Source: an uncultured Atopobium sp. | GTDB lineage: Bacteria; Actinomycetota; Coriobacteriia; Coriobacteriales; Atopobiaceae | Direction of reading: 5' to 3' | Assembly (NCBI GenBank): GCA_946647055.1 | Contig: CAMPCT010000069.1 | Coordinates: 1-9,112 of the forward strand | Length of the DNA stretch: 9,112 nt | Notes under the pieces: generated by a model | Told to the model about the DNA's origin: nothing | Seen by the model: the letters and a program-made list of their open reading frames with translations, nothing else | Database searches by the model: none | Shown: positions 1-6,214 of the stretch, piece after piece | Position numbering within the stretch: the stretch's first letter is position 1 | Layout: the number at the start of each line of letters is the position of its first letter | Program-made: the position numbers and the translations under genes

Positions 1-5
1 GAGGG

Positions 6-2126
6 TCACCCAAGGATGCTGGTCAGCGGACCCTGCGACACCAATGTCACGCGGTGCATGGCGCGGCTGATGGCCGTGTAGAGGCGGCGACGACCCAGTG
101 GCGTGTCTGGATAGGCATCTTCTTGCGCATCGGCCACCACCACATGGTCAAACTCGAGGCCCTTGGCAAGCGCGAGGTCGAGCAGGACCACGCCCTCCTT
201 GGGCAGCGAGTCCGTGCGGTGCAGGTGGGTCACGACGTCGCCCAGCTGGCGCGAGAGCCAGTGTGCGCGCTCGCGCGTCTCCACCACGAGCGCGCAGAGC
301 CCGGGCTCGTCAGCCGCTCGTGTCGCCACGTCGCGCAACGTCGCGAGGTACGCGTCCGTCCCGTCGCAGGCGAGCATCTCGGGCTCGACGCCGGCGCGTC
401 GCACCGAGCTGCGGCGCACGTCCGCGAGCGCCGCCGTCCCCTCGGGCACCAGACGCAGGAACAGGTCCGTGATCTCGGGCGAGGAGCGGTAGCTCGTGAG
501 CAGGCGGCACTCGCTCACCTGGCCGTGGCTGCGACCAAAGATCTCGCGCATCTGGTCGAAGGTCGCCGTCCCCTCGAAGATGGCCTGGTTCTCGTCGCCC
601 AGCATGAGGAAGTGCGCGTTCACGAAGTGCCGCGCCAGGACCATGAGCTGGGCGGGCGTGTAGTCCTGGACCTCGTCGACCATGACGTAGCGCGCGTCCT
701 TGTCACCCGCGCCGGTGACGAGTGCCTTGAGGTAGATCCACTCCACGGCGTTGAGGGCCGATGCGCCAAGCACCCGCATGCCGATGCGGTCGATGCGCAG
801 CCAGTCGGCAGACTCGATCTGCTCGTGGACGTGGTCGAAGCGGTCGCGCACGTAGATGCGGGCGTCCGCGATGACCTCGTCCTCGTCGGACGCGCTGATG
901 GGAGCCCCAAAGATGCGCAGCTGCTCCTCGACGTCGAGGGCGAACATCTCCTCCTGGACCTCGTCGTCCTTTGCCAGACGCTCGAGCTTGCGCTCGAGCT
1001 TCTCGTGGAGCTCCTCCTTGGCGAGGGCGATGCGCCGCGGACCCATGGGAACGCGCGGGAACTTGTCGACGGCGCTCTTGACCTGCGACGCCTTGATGAG
1101 CACGACGTCGCCGTCCTGGATGTTGCGGAAGTCGGCCTGCTCGAGCTCGAGGCCTGCCGTGAGCCGCTCGAGCTCCTCGAGGCGCTCCGGGGGCGTGGTG
1201 GCGCCGGGGTCGCGGTCGGCAAGTCCCAGACCCGTCACGAACTCGCGCCAGGTCAGCGTGTGCGGGTTGGACTCGCCCAGGCTGGGCAGCACCGTGTCGA
1301 TGTAGCGGCCGAAGACGTCGTTGGGCGTGAAGAGGTAGACCTGGTCGGGGCGCAGGCGCTCGCGCTCGTAGTAGAAGAGGAAGGCGATGCGCTGCAACAG
1401 GACGCTCGTCTTGCCGGAGCCCGCGATGCCGTTGACCAGCAGCACGGGAACGTCCTCGTGGCGCACGACCTCGTTCTGCTCGCGCTGGATGGTCGCGGTG
1501 ATGGCGCGGAGCTTCTCGGAGTGCTCGGAGGTGAGCGCCTTGAGCAGCAGCGGGTCCTCGATGGCGACGGTCGTGTCGAACCAGGCGCGCAGCACGTCGC
1601 GGCGGATGTCGAACTGGCGACGGCCCAAGAGCTCGACCTCGCGCGTGCGGCCGTCCACCTGGTACGACGTGCGTCCGGTCTCCTGGTTGTAGTAGGTCTC
1701 GGCCACAGGGGAGCGCCAGTCCACCACGATAGGGCTGCGGTGCTCGTCGGTGACGCCGGCGGCGCCGATGTAGATGTCGCGGGGCGGACGGCCTGGGCGC
1801 ATCTGGAGGGTGACCTTGGCGAAGTAGGGCTGGTTGAGCAGCAGGATGGTGCGGCGCAGCTTGTCGAGGGTGAAGTCGTGCTGCTGGTTGTAGGCGTCGA
1901 TGACCGCGTTGAGCGTCTCGATGGCGGCGAGGGTCTCCATGGCCTCGTCGGCGCCGCCAAAGTCGGGGCGGATCTCCTCGCTCATGTCGATGAGGTCCTG
2001 GCGGGCCATCCGCTGGTTGACCTCGAGGTCCTCGACGATCGCGTCGTGGACGGCCTGGAGCTTGGCATAGACCTCGCTCAGGTGCGCCTGCTCCTGCTCG
2101 AAGACCTCGTCATGCGACTCTGCCAT
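6..2126 (-). CDS. helD: HelD-like RNA polymerase recycling ATPase (UvrD/Rep-type superfamily 1)
   Basis: A 706-residue SF1 helicase-fold protein. HelD proteins bind RNA polymerase and use ATP to strip stalled or inactive polymerase from DNA and nucleic acid; the actinobacterial relative HelR is tied to rifamycin tolerance. Visible in order: a charged, helical N-terminus (about 1-95) fitting the HelD coiled coil that enters the polymerase secondary channel; the HelD-typical IVVDWRSPVAETYY (133-146); Walker A GIAGSGKT (233-240); a long helical insertion (about 310-440) in place of usual helicase DNA-binding parts; Walker B VMVDEVQD (481-488); GDENQ (510-514); SYRSSPEI (545-552); LAKGLEFD (653-660); and YTAISRAMHR (683-692). 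Length is near the usual 700-770. ATG at 2126 was chosen because GGGAGGAGGG lies 4-6 bases upstream; the frame stays open to 2234 but that extension runs through palindromic repeats. The stop is at 6-8, so the gene is complete. No rifamycin-associated element is seen upstream. Family call is secure; the exact HelD subclass is inferred. Confidence 0.93.
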   Translation of the reverse strand: MAESHDEVFEQEQAHLSEVYAKLQAVHDAIVEDLEVNQRMARQDLIDMSEEIRPDFGGADEAMETLAAIETLNAVIDAYNQQHDFTLDKLRRTILLLNQPYFAKVTLQMRPGRPPRDIYIGAAGVTDEHRSPIVVDWRSPVAETYYNQETGRTSYQVDGRTREVELLGRRQFDIRRDVLRAWFDTTVAIEDPLLLKALTSEHSEKLRAITATIQREQNEVVRHEDVPVLLVNGIAGSGKTSVLLQRIAFLFYYERERLRPDQVYLFTPNDVFGRYIDTVLPSLGESNPHTLTWREFVTGLGLADRDPGATTPPERLEELERLTAGLELEQADFRNIQDGDVVLIKASQVKSAVDKFPRVPMGPRRIALAKEELHEKLERKLERLAKDDEVQEEMFALDVEEQLRIFGAPISASDEDEVIADARIYVRDRFDHVHEQIESADWLRIDRIGMRVLGASALNAVEWIYLKALVTGAGDKDARYVMVDEVQDYTPAQLMVLARHFVNAHFLMLGDENQAIFEGTATFDQMREIFGRSHGQVSECRLLTSYRSSPEITDLFLRLVPEGTAALADVRRSSVRRAGVEPEMLACDGTDAYLATLRDVATRAADEPGLCALVVETRERAHWLSRQLGDVVTHLHRTDSLPKEGVVLLDLALAKGLEFDHVVVADAQEDAYPDTPLGRRRLYTAISRAMHRVTLVSQGPLTSILG

Positions 2127-2130
2127 GCGG

Positions 2131-2141
2131 TCCCTCCTCCC
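2131..2141 (-). promoter_or_regulatory. Shine-Dalgarno of helD that fixes its start
   Basis: On the minus strand this reads GGGAGGAGGGA and ends four bases before the ATG at 2126, with the GGAGG core six bases away. It is the strongest ribosome binding site near the 5' end of the frame and supports ATG 2126 over the longer in-frame start at 2234. Confidence 0.75.
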
Positions 2142-2142
2142 A

Positions 2143-2157
2143 AAAACGTGACGTTTT
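2143..2157. promoter_or_regulatory. Perfect palindrome in the helD leader, candidate operator
   Basis: AAAACGT-G-ACGTTTT is a perfect 7+1+7 inverted repeat. On the minus strand it directly follows a weak -10-like TACGAT (2158-2163) and directly precedes the helD Shine-Dalgarno. A repressor bound here would cover the transcription start and the leader. The symmetry is seen directly; the regulator and function are inferred. It could instead act as a leader hairpin, but the 1-base loop makes a DNA site more likely. Confidence 0.5.
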
Positions 2158-2163
2158 ATCGTA
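2158..2163 (-). promoter_or_regulatory. Weak -10-like element for helD
   Basis: On the minus strand this reads TACGAT, a four-of-six match to TATAAT, about 32 bases upstream of the helD start. No good -35 hexamer lies at normal distance. helD may also be transcribed by read-through from the EEP gene, whose stop is about 135 bases upstream. Confidence 0.25.
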
Positions 2164-2192
2164 GCACGAGAGACGGGTGCGAGGGGTAGCCA

Positions 2193-2260
2193 TTTGTCCA
2201 CTAAGGGAGTATCCCCTAATGGAGAATTGTCCACTAAGGGAGTATCCCCTAATGGACAAT
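2193..2260. repeat. Two tandem copies of a 35-base palindromic hairpin unit
   Basis: Copy 1 (2193-2227) and copy 2 (2226-2260) repeat with a 33-base period and differ at only two positions (the first base and 2224). Each is an imperfect inverted repeat. In copy 2, read on the minus strand, ATTGTCCATTAGGGGA pairs across a three-base loop (TAC) with TCCCTTAGTGGACAAT. Both positions that break the DNA palindrome become G-U pairs in minus-strand RNA, so that transcript can form an uninterrupted 16-bp stem, while the plus-strand RNA would have A-C mismatches. The first unit begins one base after the EEP stop codon. No U-run follows, so a classic intrinsic terminator is not supported. A REP-like element, an mRNA 3'-end stabiliser or remnants of mobile-element ends are all possible. 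Confidence 0.85.
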
Positions 2261-2261
2261 G

Positions 2262-3461
2262 CTACTGGACCTCGAGGGTGCCGATGAGGGCAAGGTGGTC
2301 GGTGCCGGTGATCTGGACCGTCTTGAGGTCGCCCACGAACACGCCGGAGTTGGCCGAGTAGACGATGTGGTCGATCTCGATGAGCGGGGGCACGCTGCCC
2401 ACGAAGGGCAGGCGCAGACCTGCGGTGACGCTCTCGGACGGCCAGGTCATGTGGAAGCCCTCGCCGGCCTGCTCGGAGGCATCGACGAAGGTCGTGCCCA
2501 ACAGCTCGCGGAAGCGGGCGTGGTTCCAGGTGGCGTTGAAGTCGCCCAGGATGACGTAGCAGTTGGCGTACCCCGCGAGCGAACCGATGGTGGTGAGGCC
2601 CTCGTTCCACAGGCCCTCGCCGCCCAGGTGCGGCGAGCTGGGATGGCAGGACACCAGGCGCAGCGAGCGCCCGCCGACCTCGATGGTGCCCGCCGAGATG
2701 GCCGAGAGCTCCATGGGCAGCAGGTTGGAGTTGACGTTGTCCATGGGCGTCATCGAGAAGAGGCAGTTGAGGCCGCCGTTGTCCCAGGGACCGGCCTCGG
2801 ATTCCACGTGATAGGGGAGGACGTCGTAGATGCCCGCCGCGGCGAGCTGCTCGAGGAAGGACCAGCTCACCTCCTGCAGGGCAAGGACCTCGACGTTGTT
2901 CTGGCGCACGCAGGCCACGACCTCGTTTGCGTCGGCGTGGCCGTTCAGGGTGTTGAGGGTCATGACGCGCACGACGTTGTCGCCCACGAAGGCAGAGGCC
3001 TGGCCCACACCCTCGCCCGCCTCGGTGAGGGTCCCCGAAGGCACGAAGTAGCCGGCGTGCCACCACACGAGCAGCGCCACGAACATGCCGATGAAGAAGA
3101 TGAGCACGTGACGGGCCCAGAGCAGGGCGAGGAGGAGGATGACGATGGCCGGCACGATGACCCAGGGGACGAACGAGACCGCCTCGGGGATGAGGGGACC
3201 CACGCTCATGTCGAGGGGCAGCATGCGCGCTGCGCACAGCACGGCGATGCAGAGGGCGAAGATCCAGAGGAAGAAGGACAGGCAGCCATGGCGAGGCGCG
3301 CGGACGCGCTTGACCTTGACCTTCTCGACCCGCTCGCGCACCACGACGCGCTCGCGCACGGGGGCGGCGTAGGGCTCGGGGGATGCGGCGACAGGGCGAC
3401 GGCGGACCTGCGTGCGGTCGGCGTCGAAGCGGCGGGTGTCGTTGTAGCTGCGTCTGCTCAT
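2262..3461 (-). CDS. Membrane-anchored endonuclease/exonuclease/phosphatase (EEP) family protein
   Basis: A 399-residue protein with a basic cytoplasmic N-terminus (1-58, Arg-rich RERVVVRERVEKVKVKRVR), then hydrophobic segments at about 60-79, 96-117 and 118-138, followed by an EEP (DNase I-like) domain from about 163 to the end. Family motifs are present: MTLN (167-170), LQE with catalytic-type Glu197, SCHPSSP (271-277), GDFNAT (306-311), IDHI (363-366) and TDHLAL (387-392). These residues build the metal-dependent phosphodiesterase site, so it is probably active. The layout puts the catalytic domain outside the membrane. EEP substrates range from DNA to lipids and phosphoinositides and cannot be chosen from sequence; related membrane-attached proteins are usually annotated only as EEP hydrolases. 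ATG 3461 is the first methionine before the Arg-rich region. No Shine-Dalgarno precedes it, and TAGAAT lies seven bases upstream, which suggests a leaderless transcript. It is divergent from the HEYGH membrane protein and upstream of helD. Confidence 0.85.
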   Translation of the reverse strand: MSRRSYNDTRRFDADRTQVRRRPVAASPEPYAAPVRERVVVRERVEKVKVKRVRAPRHGCLSFFLWIFALCIAVLCAARMLPLDMSVGPLIPEAVSFVPWVIVPAIVILLLALLWARHVLIFFIGMFVALLVWWHAGYFVPSGTLTEAGEGVGQASAFVGDNVVRVMTLNTLNGHADANEVVACVRQNNVEVLALQEVSWSFLEQLAAAGIYDVLPYHVESEAGPWDNGGLNCLFSMTPMDNVNSNLLPMELSAISAGTIEVGGRSLRLVSCHPSSPHLGGEGLWNEGLTTIGSLAGYANCYVILGDFNATWNHARFRELLGTTFVDASEQAGEGFHMTWPSESVTAGLRLPFVGSVPPLIEIDHIVYSANSGVFVGDLKTVQITGTDHLALIGTLEVQ

Positions 3462-3468
3462 GGGCACT

Positions 3469-3474
3469 ATTCTA
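3469..3474 (-). promoter_or_regulatory. -10 element TAGAAT, probable leaderless promoter of the EEP gene
   Basis: On the minus strand TAGAAT is followed by seven bases and then the ATG at 3461. That places the predicted transcription start at or within a base or two of the start codon. No Shine-Dalgarno is present in the short interval. This TANNNT-seven-ATG arrangement is the known signature of leaderless actinobacterial mRNAs. A convincing -35 was not found. Confidence 0.5.
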
Positions 3475-3539
3475 GCGGGAACCGCCGGGCGTGGGTGAAG
3501 GGCTTGTGTGGCGGCGCGTCCCGTCGATGCGGCCGTGGG

Positions 3540-3545
3540 TACAAT
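3540..3545 (+). promoter_or_regulatory. -10 element TACAAT upstream of the HEYGH membrane protein gene
   Basis: TACAAT matches TATAAT at five of six positions and lies 33 bases before the GTG start at 3579, giving a short leader that contains the Shine-Dalgarno AGGGAGG (3568-3574). No strong -35 is visible at 16-18 bases. It forms a divergent promoter region with TAGAAT at 3469-3474. Confidence 0.45.
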
Positions 3546-3578
3546 AGGGGCGTTCGTCCCCCGCCGCAGGGAGGTCGC

Positions 3579-4004
3579 GTGAGGCAGGCGCTCTACATGC
3601 TCGTTCAGGTGACCTGGGGTCTGCCCCAGGCGCTTGTCGGTGCCCTCATCTTCCTGGTGACGCCAACCAACGAGAGCCGCTTCCGCTTCCACGGGGCCAT
3701 CGTCACCACGTGGGGGCGCAGGGAGGGCCTCTCGATGGGGCCGTTCATCTTCCTCCCCAGGCGCGCCTCGCGACGCCTGCTGGTCCACGAGTATGGCCAC
3801 ACCATCCAGTCGCTCATCCTGGGACCCGCGTACCTGCCCATCATGGTGCTCCCAAGCCTCATCTGGGCGGGGCTGCCCCTGCTCAAGCGCCGCCGCGAGC
3901 TGCGGGGGACCTCGTACTATTCGTTCTACACCGAGCGGACCGCCGACGCCCTTGGCGAGCGCGTCACCGGCGAGCGCTCCATGGGCACCGACTGCGGCGT
4001 GTAG
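3579..4004 (+). CDS. Small putative membrane zinc metalloprotease-like protein (HEYGH)
   Basis: A 141-residue protein. It has an N-terminal hydrophobic segment (about 5-28), a zincin motif LLVHEYGHTIQS (67-78) that is a true HExxH (His70, Glu71, His74), a second hydrophobic stretch (about 79-100, LILGPAYLPIMVLPSLIWAGLPLL) and a downstream YTERTADALG (117-126) whose Glu119 could be the third zinc ligand, as in ExxxD gluzincins. This fits a compact membrane-associated metallopeptidase of uncertain family; similar short HEYGH/HEFGH proteins are generally uncharacterised. GTG 3579 is chosen because AGGGAGG (3568-3574) ends four bases upstream; an in-frame ATG at 3597 would leave the Shine-Dalgarno 22 bases away. 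It is divergent from the EEP gene and followed after 92 bases by the MarR gene. Motif and topology are seen; proteolytic activity and substrate are inferred. Confidence 0.7.
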   Translation: MRQALYMLVQVTWGLPQALVGALIFLVTPTNESRFRFHGAIVTTWGRREGLSMGPFIFLPRRASRRLLVHEYGHTIQSLILGPAYLPIMVLPSLIWAGLPLLKRRRELRGTSYYSFYTERTADALGERVTGERSMGTDCGV

Positions 4005-4044
4005 GGTCACCCCTTGCCCCGCCGTGAGCCCCGCCAAGCTCCCT

Positions 4045-4077
4045 GTTGTGCCATACTTAGGTAACTGGTTGCACAAC
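4045..4077. promoter_or_regulatory. Inverted repeat upstream of the MarR gene, candidate operator
   Basis: GTTGTGC (4045-4051) and GCACAAC (4071-4077) are perfect inverted repeats separated by 19 bases. The right arm is part of the shorter palindrome TTG-CA-CAA (4069-4076), resembling the TTG-n-CAA half-site style of several MarR regulators. The pair lies 20-52 bases before the MarR ATG, where autorepression would act. Symmetry is seen; binding is inferred. Confidence 0.4.
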
Positions 4078-4096
4078 GGTCGAAAGGGTCTCACGC

Positions 4097-4537
4097 ATGG
4101 CACGGACGGGTAAGGAGCAGTACGTCGTCGGCTCGCTGCCGCTCTTGGCCAACAGTCTGGCCGCACTGGGCGACCGGCTGCCCTCGGGCGTCACCTATCG
4201 GCAGTGGTTCCTGCTCATGATGCTCACGCGCATGGACTCCGAGGAGAAGAGCGTCGCGCGCGTGGCGGAGTTTGCCGGGACCAGCCGGCAGAACGTCAAG
4301 AAGATGCTTGCCTCGCTCGAGGAGCGCGGATACGTCGCCCTCGTCCCGTCCAAGACCGACAAGCGCGCCCTGGCCGTCTCGCTCACGCGCAAGGGCCGCG
4401 ACTACGTGCGCCGGCATGAGGGGACCGTCGTGGAGGAGACGTCACGGCTGCTCGCGCCGCTCTCGGACGCCGAGCTCGACGCCGTCGTCGCCAGCCTGCA
4501 GCTCCTCATGTCCTGCGTGGAGGAGTACGAGTCATAG
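4097..4537 (+). CDS. MarR family winged-helix transcriptional regulator
   Basis: A 146-residue MarR-type dimeric DNA-binding protein. The winged helix-turn-helix is clear: VARVAEFAGTSRQNVKKMLASLEERGYV (53-80) with recognition helix SRQNVKKML, then the wing with the family-typical DKRALAVSLTRKG (88-100). Flanking helices at 6-45 and 102-145 form the dimerisation region. Length is standard for the family. The ATG is preceded by AAAGGG (4083-4088) with eight bases of spacing. MarR proteins usually repress their own gene and a neighbouring transporter or stress gene in response to small phenolic or oxidising ligands. No transporter is adjacent here, so the target is unknown; the candidate operator at 4045-4077 suggests autoregulation. 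The recognition-helix style (TSRQNVKKM) resembles regulators whose wing contains the SKTDKRA pattern. Family secure, ligand unknown. Confidence 0.9.
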   Translation: MARTGKEQYVVGSLPLLANSLAALGDRLPSGVTYRQWFLLMMLTRMDSEEKSVARVAEFAGTSRQNVKKMLASLEERGYVALVPSKTDKRALAVSLTRKGRDYVRRHEGTVVEETSRLLAPLSDAELDAVVASLQLLMSCVEEYES

Positions 4538-4570
4538 CGCAGGTCATGTGCGCCTCGACGTGCCGCGTTT

Positions 4571-4669
4571 TTCGCACAACTGGCCCGCTCGTGTGAAAGT
4601 CGTTAAAACGACCGCATCTACCTGCGTGTTTGCAGAACCTTCGCACAGCTGGCCCACATGTGCGCAAAA
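4571..4669. repeat. Two-copy inverted-repeat element (REP/BIME-like) between marR and asnS
   Basis: Copy 1 (4571-4598) and copy 2 (4640-4669) share the pattern TTCGCACA[A/G]CTGGCCC and a matching right arm, GTGTGAAA or GTGCGCAAAA, starting 69 bases apart. In each copy the left and right arms pair (TTCGCAC with GTGTGAA, including one G-U; CGCACA with TGTGCG) around a conserved CTGGCCC loop. Between them is GTCGTT-AA-AACGAC (4599-4612), a separate 6-bp-arm palindrome, then short hairpins CGCA/TGCG (4613-4626) and CTGC/GCAG (4622-4635). No U-run follows any stem, so terminator function is not supported. The rest of the 233-base gap (4538-4770) holds only the asnS Shine-Dalgarno and a weak possible promoter. 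Confidence 0.7.
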
Positions 4670-4720
4670 AGTGGCAGCGGCCTAGGCCATCTTTGCGTTC
4701 CATCGGCTGCGCGCTCGCGC

Positions 4721-4726
4721 TATCAT
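4721..4726 (+). promoter_or_regulatory. Tentative -10 element (TATCAT) of the asnS operon
   Basis: TATCAT matches the -10 consensus at five of six positions and is 45 bases upstream of the asnS start. The best hexamer 17 bases before it, TTCCAT (4698-4703), is a poor -35. It is the most plausible promoter visible in the gap but is weakly supported. Confidence 0.3.
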
Positions 4727-4756
4727 TGACATTTACGCTACGAGACAGCACCACCC

Positions 4757-4763
4757 AAGGAGG
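4757..4763 (+). promoter_or_regulatory. Shine-Dalgarno AAGGAGG that fixes the GTG start of asnS
   Basis: A consensus AAGGAGG with seven bases before GTG 4771. The frame is open upstream to an ATG at 4630, but that extension runs through the repeat region and would add 47 residues absent from the AsnRS family. Confidence 0.85.
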
Positions 4764-4770
4764 CACCATC

Positions 4771-6174
4771 GTGCAGCGCACCAAGATCAAGACCCTCTAC
4801 ACGTCCGCCGAGGCCCTTGGCGGCACCACCGTCACCGTCTGCGGCTGGGTCCGCTCCATCCGTGACATGAAGAACTTTGGCTTCGTCACCATGAACGACG
4901 GCAGCTGCTTCAAGGACCTGCAGGTCGTCATGGCGCGCGACAAGCTCGCCAACTACGACGAGATCGCCGCCTGCGGCGTCGCCACCGCCCTCATCGTCAC
5001 CGGCGAGCTCAAGCTCACGCCCGACGCGCCGCAGCCCTTCGAGGTCCAGGCCCAGAGCATCGTGGTCGAGGGTGCCTCCGCCGAGGACTACCCGCTGCAG
5101 AAGAAGCGCACCTCCGTCGAGTTCCTGCGTACCATCCAGCACCTGCGTCCGCGCTCCAACCTCTTCCGCGCCGTCTTCCGCGTGCGCTCCGTCGCCGCGG
5201 CTGCCATCCACGAGTACTTCCAGGGCCAGGGCTTCGTCTACGTCAACACGCCCATCATCACCGCCTCGGACGCCGAAGGCGCCGGCGAGATGTTCCGCGT
5301 CACCACGATCGACCCCGCCAACCCGCCGCTCACCAAGGACGGCGCCGTCGACTGGAGCCAGGACTTCTTTGGCAGCTCCACCAACCTCACCGTGTCCGGC
5401 CAGCTCCAGGCCGAGAGCTTTGCCATGGCCTTTGGTGACGTCTACACCTTTGGCCCCACGTTCCGCGCCGAGAACTCCAACACGCGCAGGCACGCCGCCG
5501 AGTTCTGGATGGTCGAGCCCGAGATGGCCTTCTGCGACCTCGAGGACTGCATGAACGTCGCCGAGGACATGCTGCGCACCGTCATCCGCCTCGTCATGGA
5601 GCGCTGCCCCGACGAGCTGGCCATGCTCAACCGCTTCGTCGACAAGGGCCTGCTCGAGCGCCTCGAGCACGTTGCCAGCTCCGACTTCGCGCGCGTCTCC
5701 TACACCGAGGCCATCCAGATCCTGACCGAGGCCCAGGCTGCCGGCACCAAGTTCGAGTACCCGGTCGAGTGGGGCATCGACCTGCAGACCGAGCACGAGC
5801 GCTTCCTCACCGAGCAGCACTTTGGCCGACCCACGTTCGTGACCGACTACCCCGCGCAGATCAAGGCCTTCTACATGCGCCTCAACGAGGATGGCAAGAC
5901 GGTCGCGGCAACGGACTGCCTGGTCCCGGGCATCGGCGAGATCGTAGGCGGCTCCCAGCGCGAGGAGCGCCTCGACGTGCTCGAGCGCCGCATCGCCGAG
6001 CTGGGCATGGACCCCGCGCAGTACAAGTTCTACCTTGACCTGCGCCGCTACGGCAGCTGCCGCCATGCGGGCTTTGGCCTGGGCTTCGAGCGCCTGGTGA
6101 TGTACCTCACCGGCATCGACAACATCCGCGACGTCATCCCGCACCCGCGCACCGTGGGCAACGCGGACTTCTAA
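4771..6174 (+). CDS. asnS: Asparaginyl-tRNA synthetase
   Basis: A 467-residue class IIb aminoacyl-tRNA synthetase that charges tRNA-Asn with asparagine using ATP in the cytoplasm. Length agrees with the E. coli enzyme (466). The N-terminal OB-fold that reads the anticodon is at about 18-105 ([25 protein letters not shown] at 21-45). The catalytic core begins near 118; motif 1 is around 143-162 ([20 protein letters not shown]); motif 2 is [22 protein letters not shown] (231-252); motif 3 is [15 protein letters not shown] (434-448), followed by the AsnRS-like ending [14 protein letters not shown]. These features, particularly the ending, separate it from AspRS and LysRS. GTG 4771 follows AAGGAGG at seven bases. 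The gene leads a run of four co-directional genes; the Abi_2 gene starts 40 bases downstream with no terminator seen between them. Confidence 0.97.
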   Translation: MQRTKIKTLYTSAEALGGTTVTVCGWVRSIRDMKNFGFVTMNDGSCFKDLQVVMARDKLANYDEIAACGVATALIVTGELKLTPDAPQPFEVQAQSIVVEGASAEDYPLQKKRTSVEFLRTIQHLRPRSNLFRAVFRVRSVAAAAIHEYFQGQGFVYVNTPIITASDAEGAGEMFRVTTIDPANPPLTKDGAVDWSQDFFGSSTNLTVSGQLQAESFAMAFGDVYTFGPTFRAENSNTRRHAAEFWMVEPEMAFCDLEDCMNVAEDMLRTVIRLVMERCPDELAMLNRFVDKGLLERLEHVASSDFARVSYTEAIQILTEAQAAGTKFEYPVEWGIDLQTEHERFLTEQHFGRPTFVTDYPAQIKAFYMRLNEDGKTVAATDCLVPGIGEIVGGSQREERLDVLERRIAELGMDPAQYKFYLDLRRYGSCRHAGFGLGFERLVMYLTGIDNIRDVIPHPRTVGNADF

Positions 6175-6214
6175 GGGGAGCCGTTCCCTCCACGCCGCCA
6201 AGGGGGAGGACCAG

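Noticed and set aside
54..2189. Very long open frame on the plus strand (711 codons) opposite helD
   Set aside because: It is the antisense shadow of a clear helD gene in GC-rich DNA, with low-complexity Val/Ala/Leu/Arg/Glu content and no recognisable motif.
2127..2234. N-terminal extension of HelD to ATG 2234
   Set aside because: It would translate the hairpin repeat and the palindrome, and the strong Shine-Dalgarno lies immediately before ATG 2126.
2193..2260. Intrinsic terminator for the EEP gene
   Set aside because: Stems are strong but no U-run follows either on the minus strand; Rho-independent termination cannot be claimed.
2110..3237. Minus-strand frame ending in repeated SIRGYSLSGQ peptides
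   Set aside because: It is a shifted frame of the EEP gene running through the hairpin repeats; the peptide repeat comes from the 33-base DNA period.
2259..3578. Plus-strand open frame continuous with the HEYGH protein, suggesting a much larger protein
   Set aside because: The upstream part is antisense to the EEP gene and has a biased, motif-free composition; the GTG at 3579 has its own Shine-Dalgarno and promoter-like box.
4571..4669. CRISPR array
   Set aside because: Only two diverged copies, no regular spacing series and no cas genes.
4538..4770. T-box riboswitch controlling asnS
   Set aside because: I could not find the conserved T-box sequence, a specifier-loop arrangement or a terminator with a U-run; the repeats do not match that architecture.
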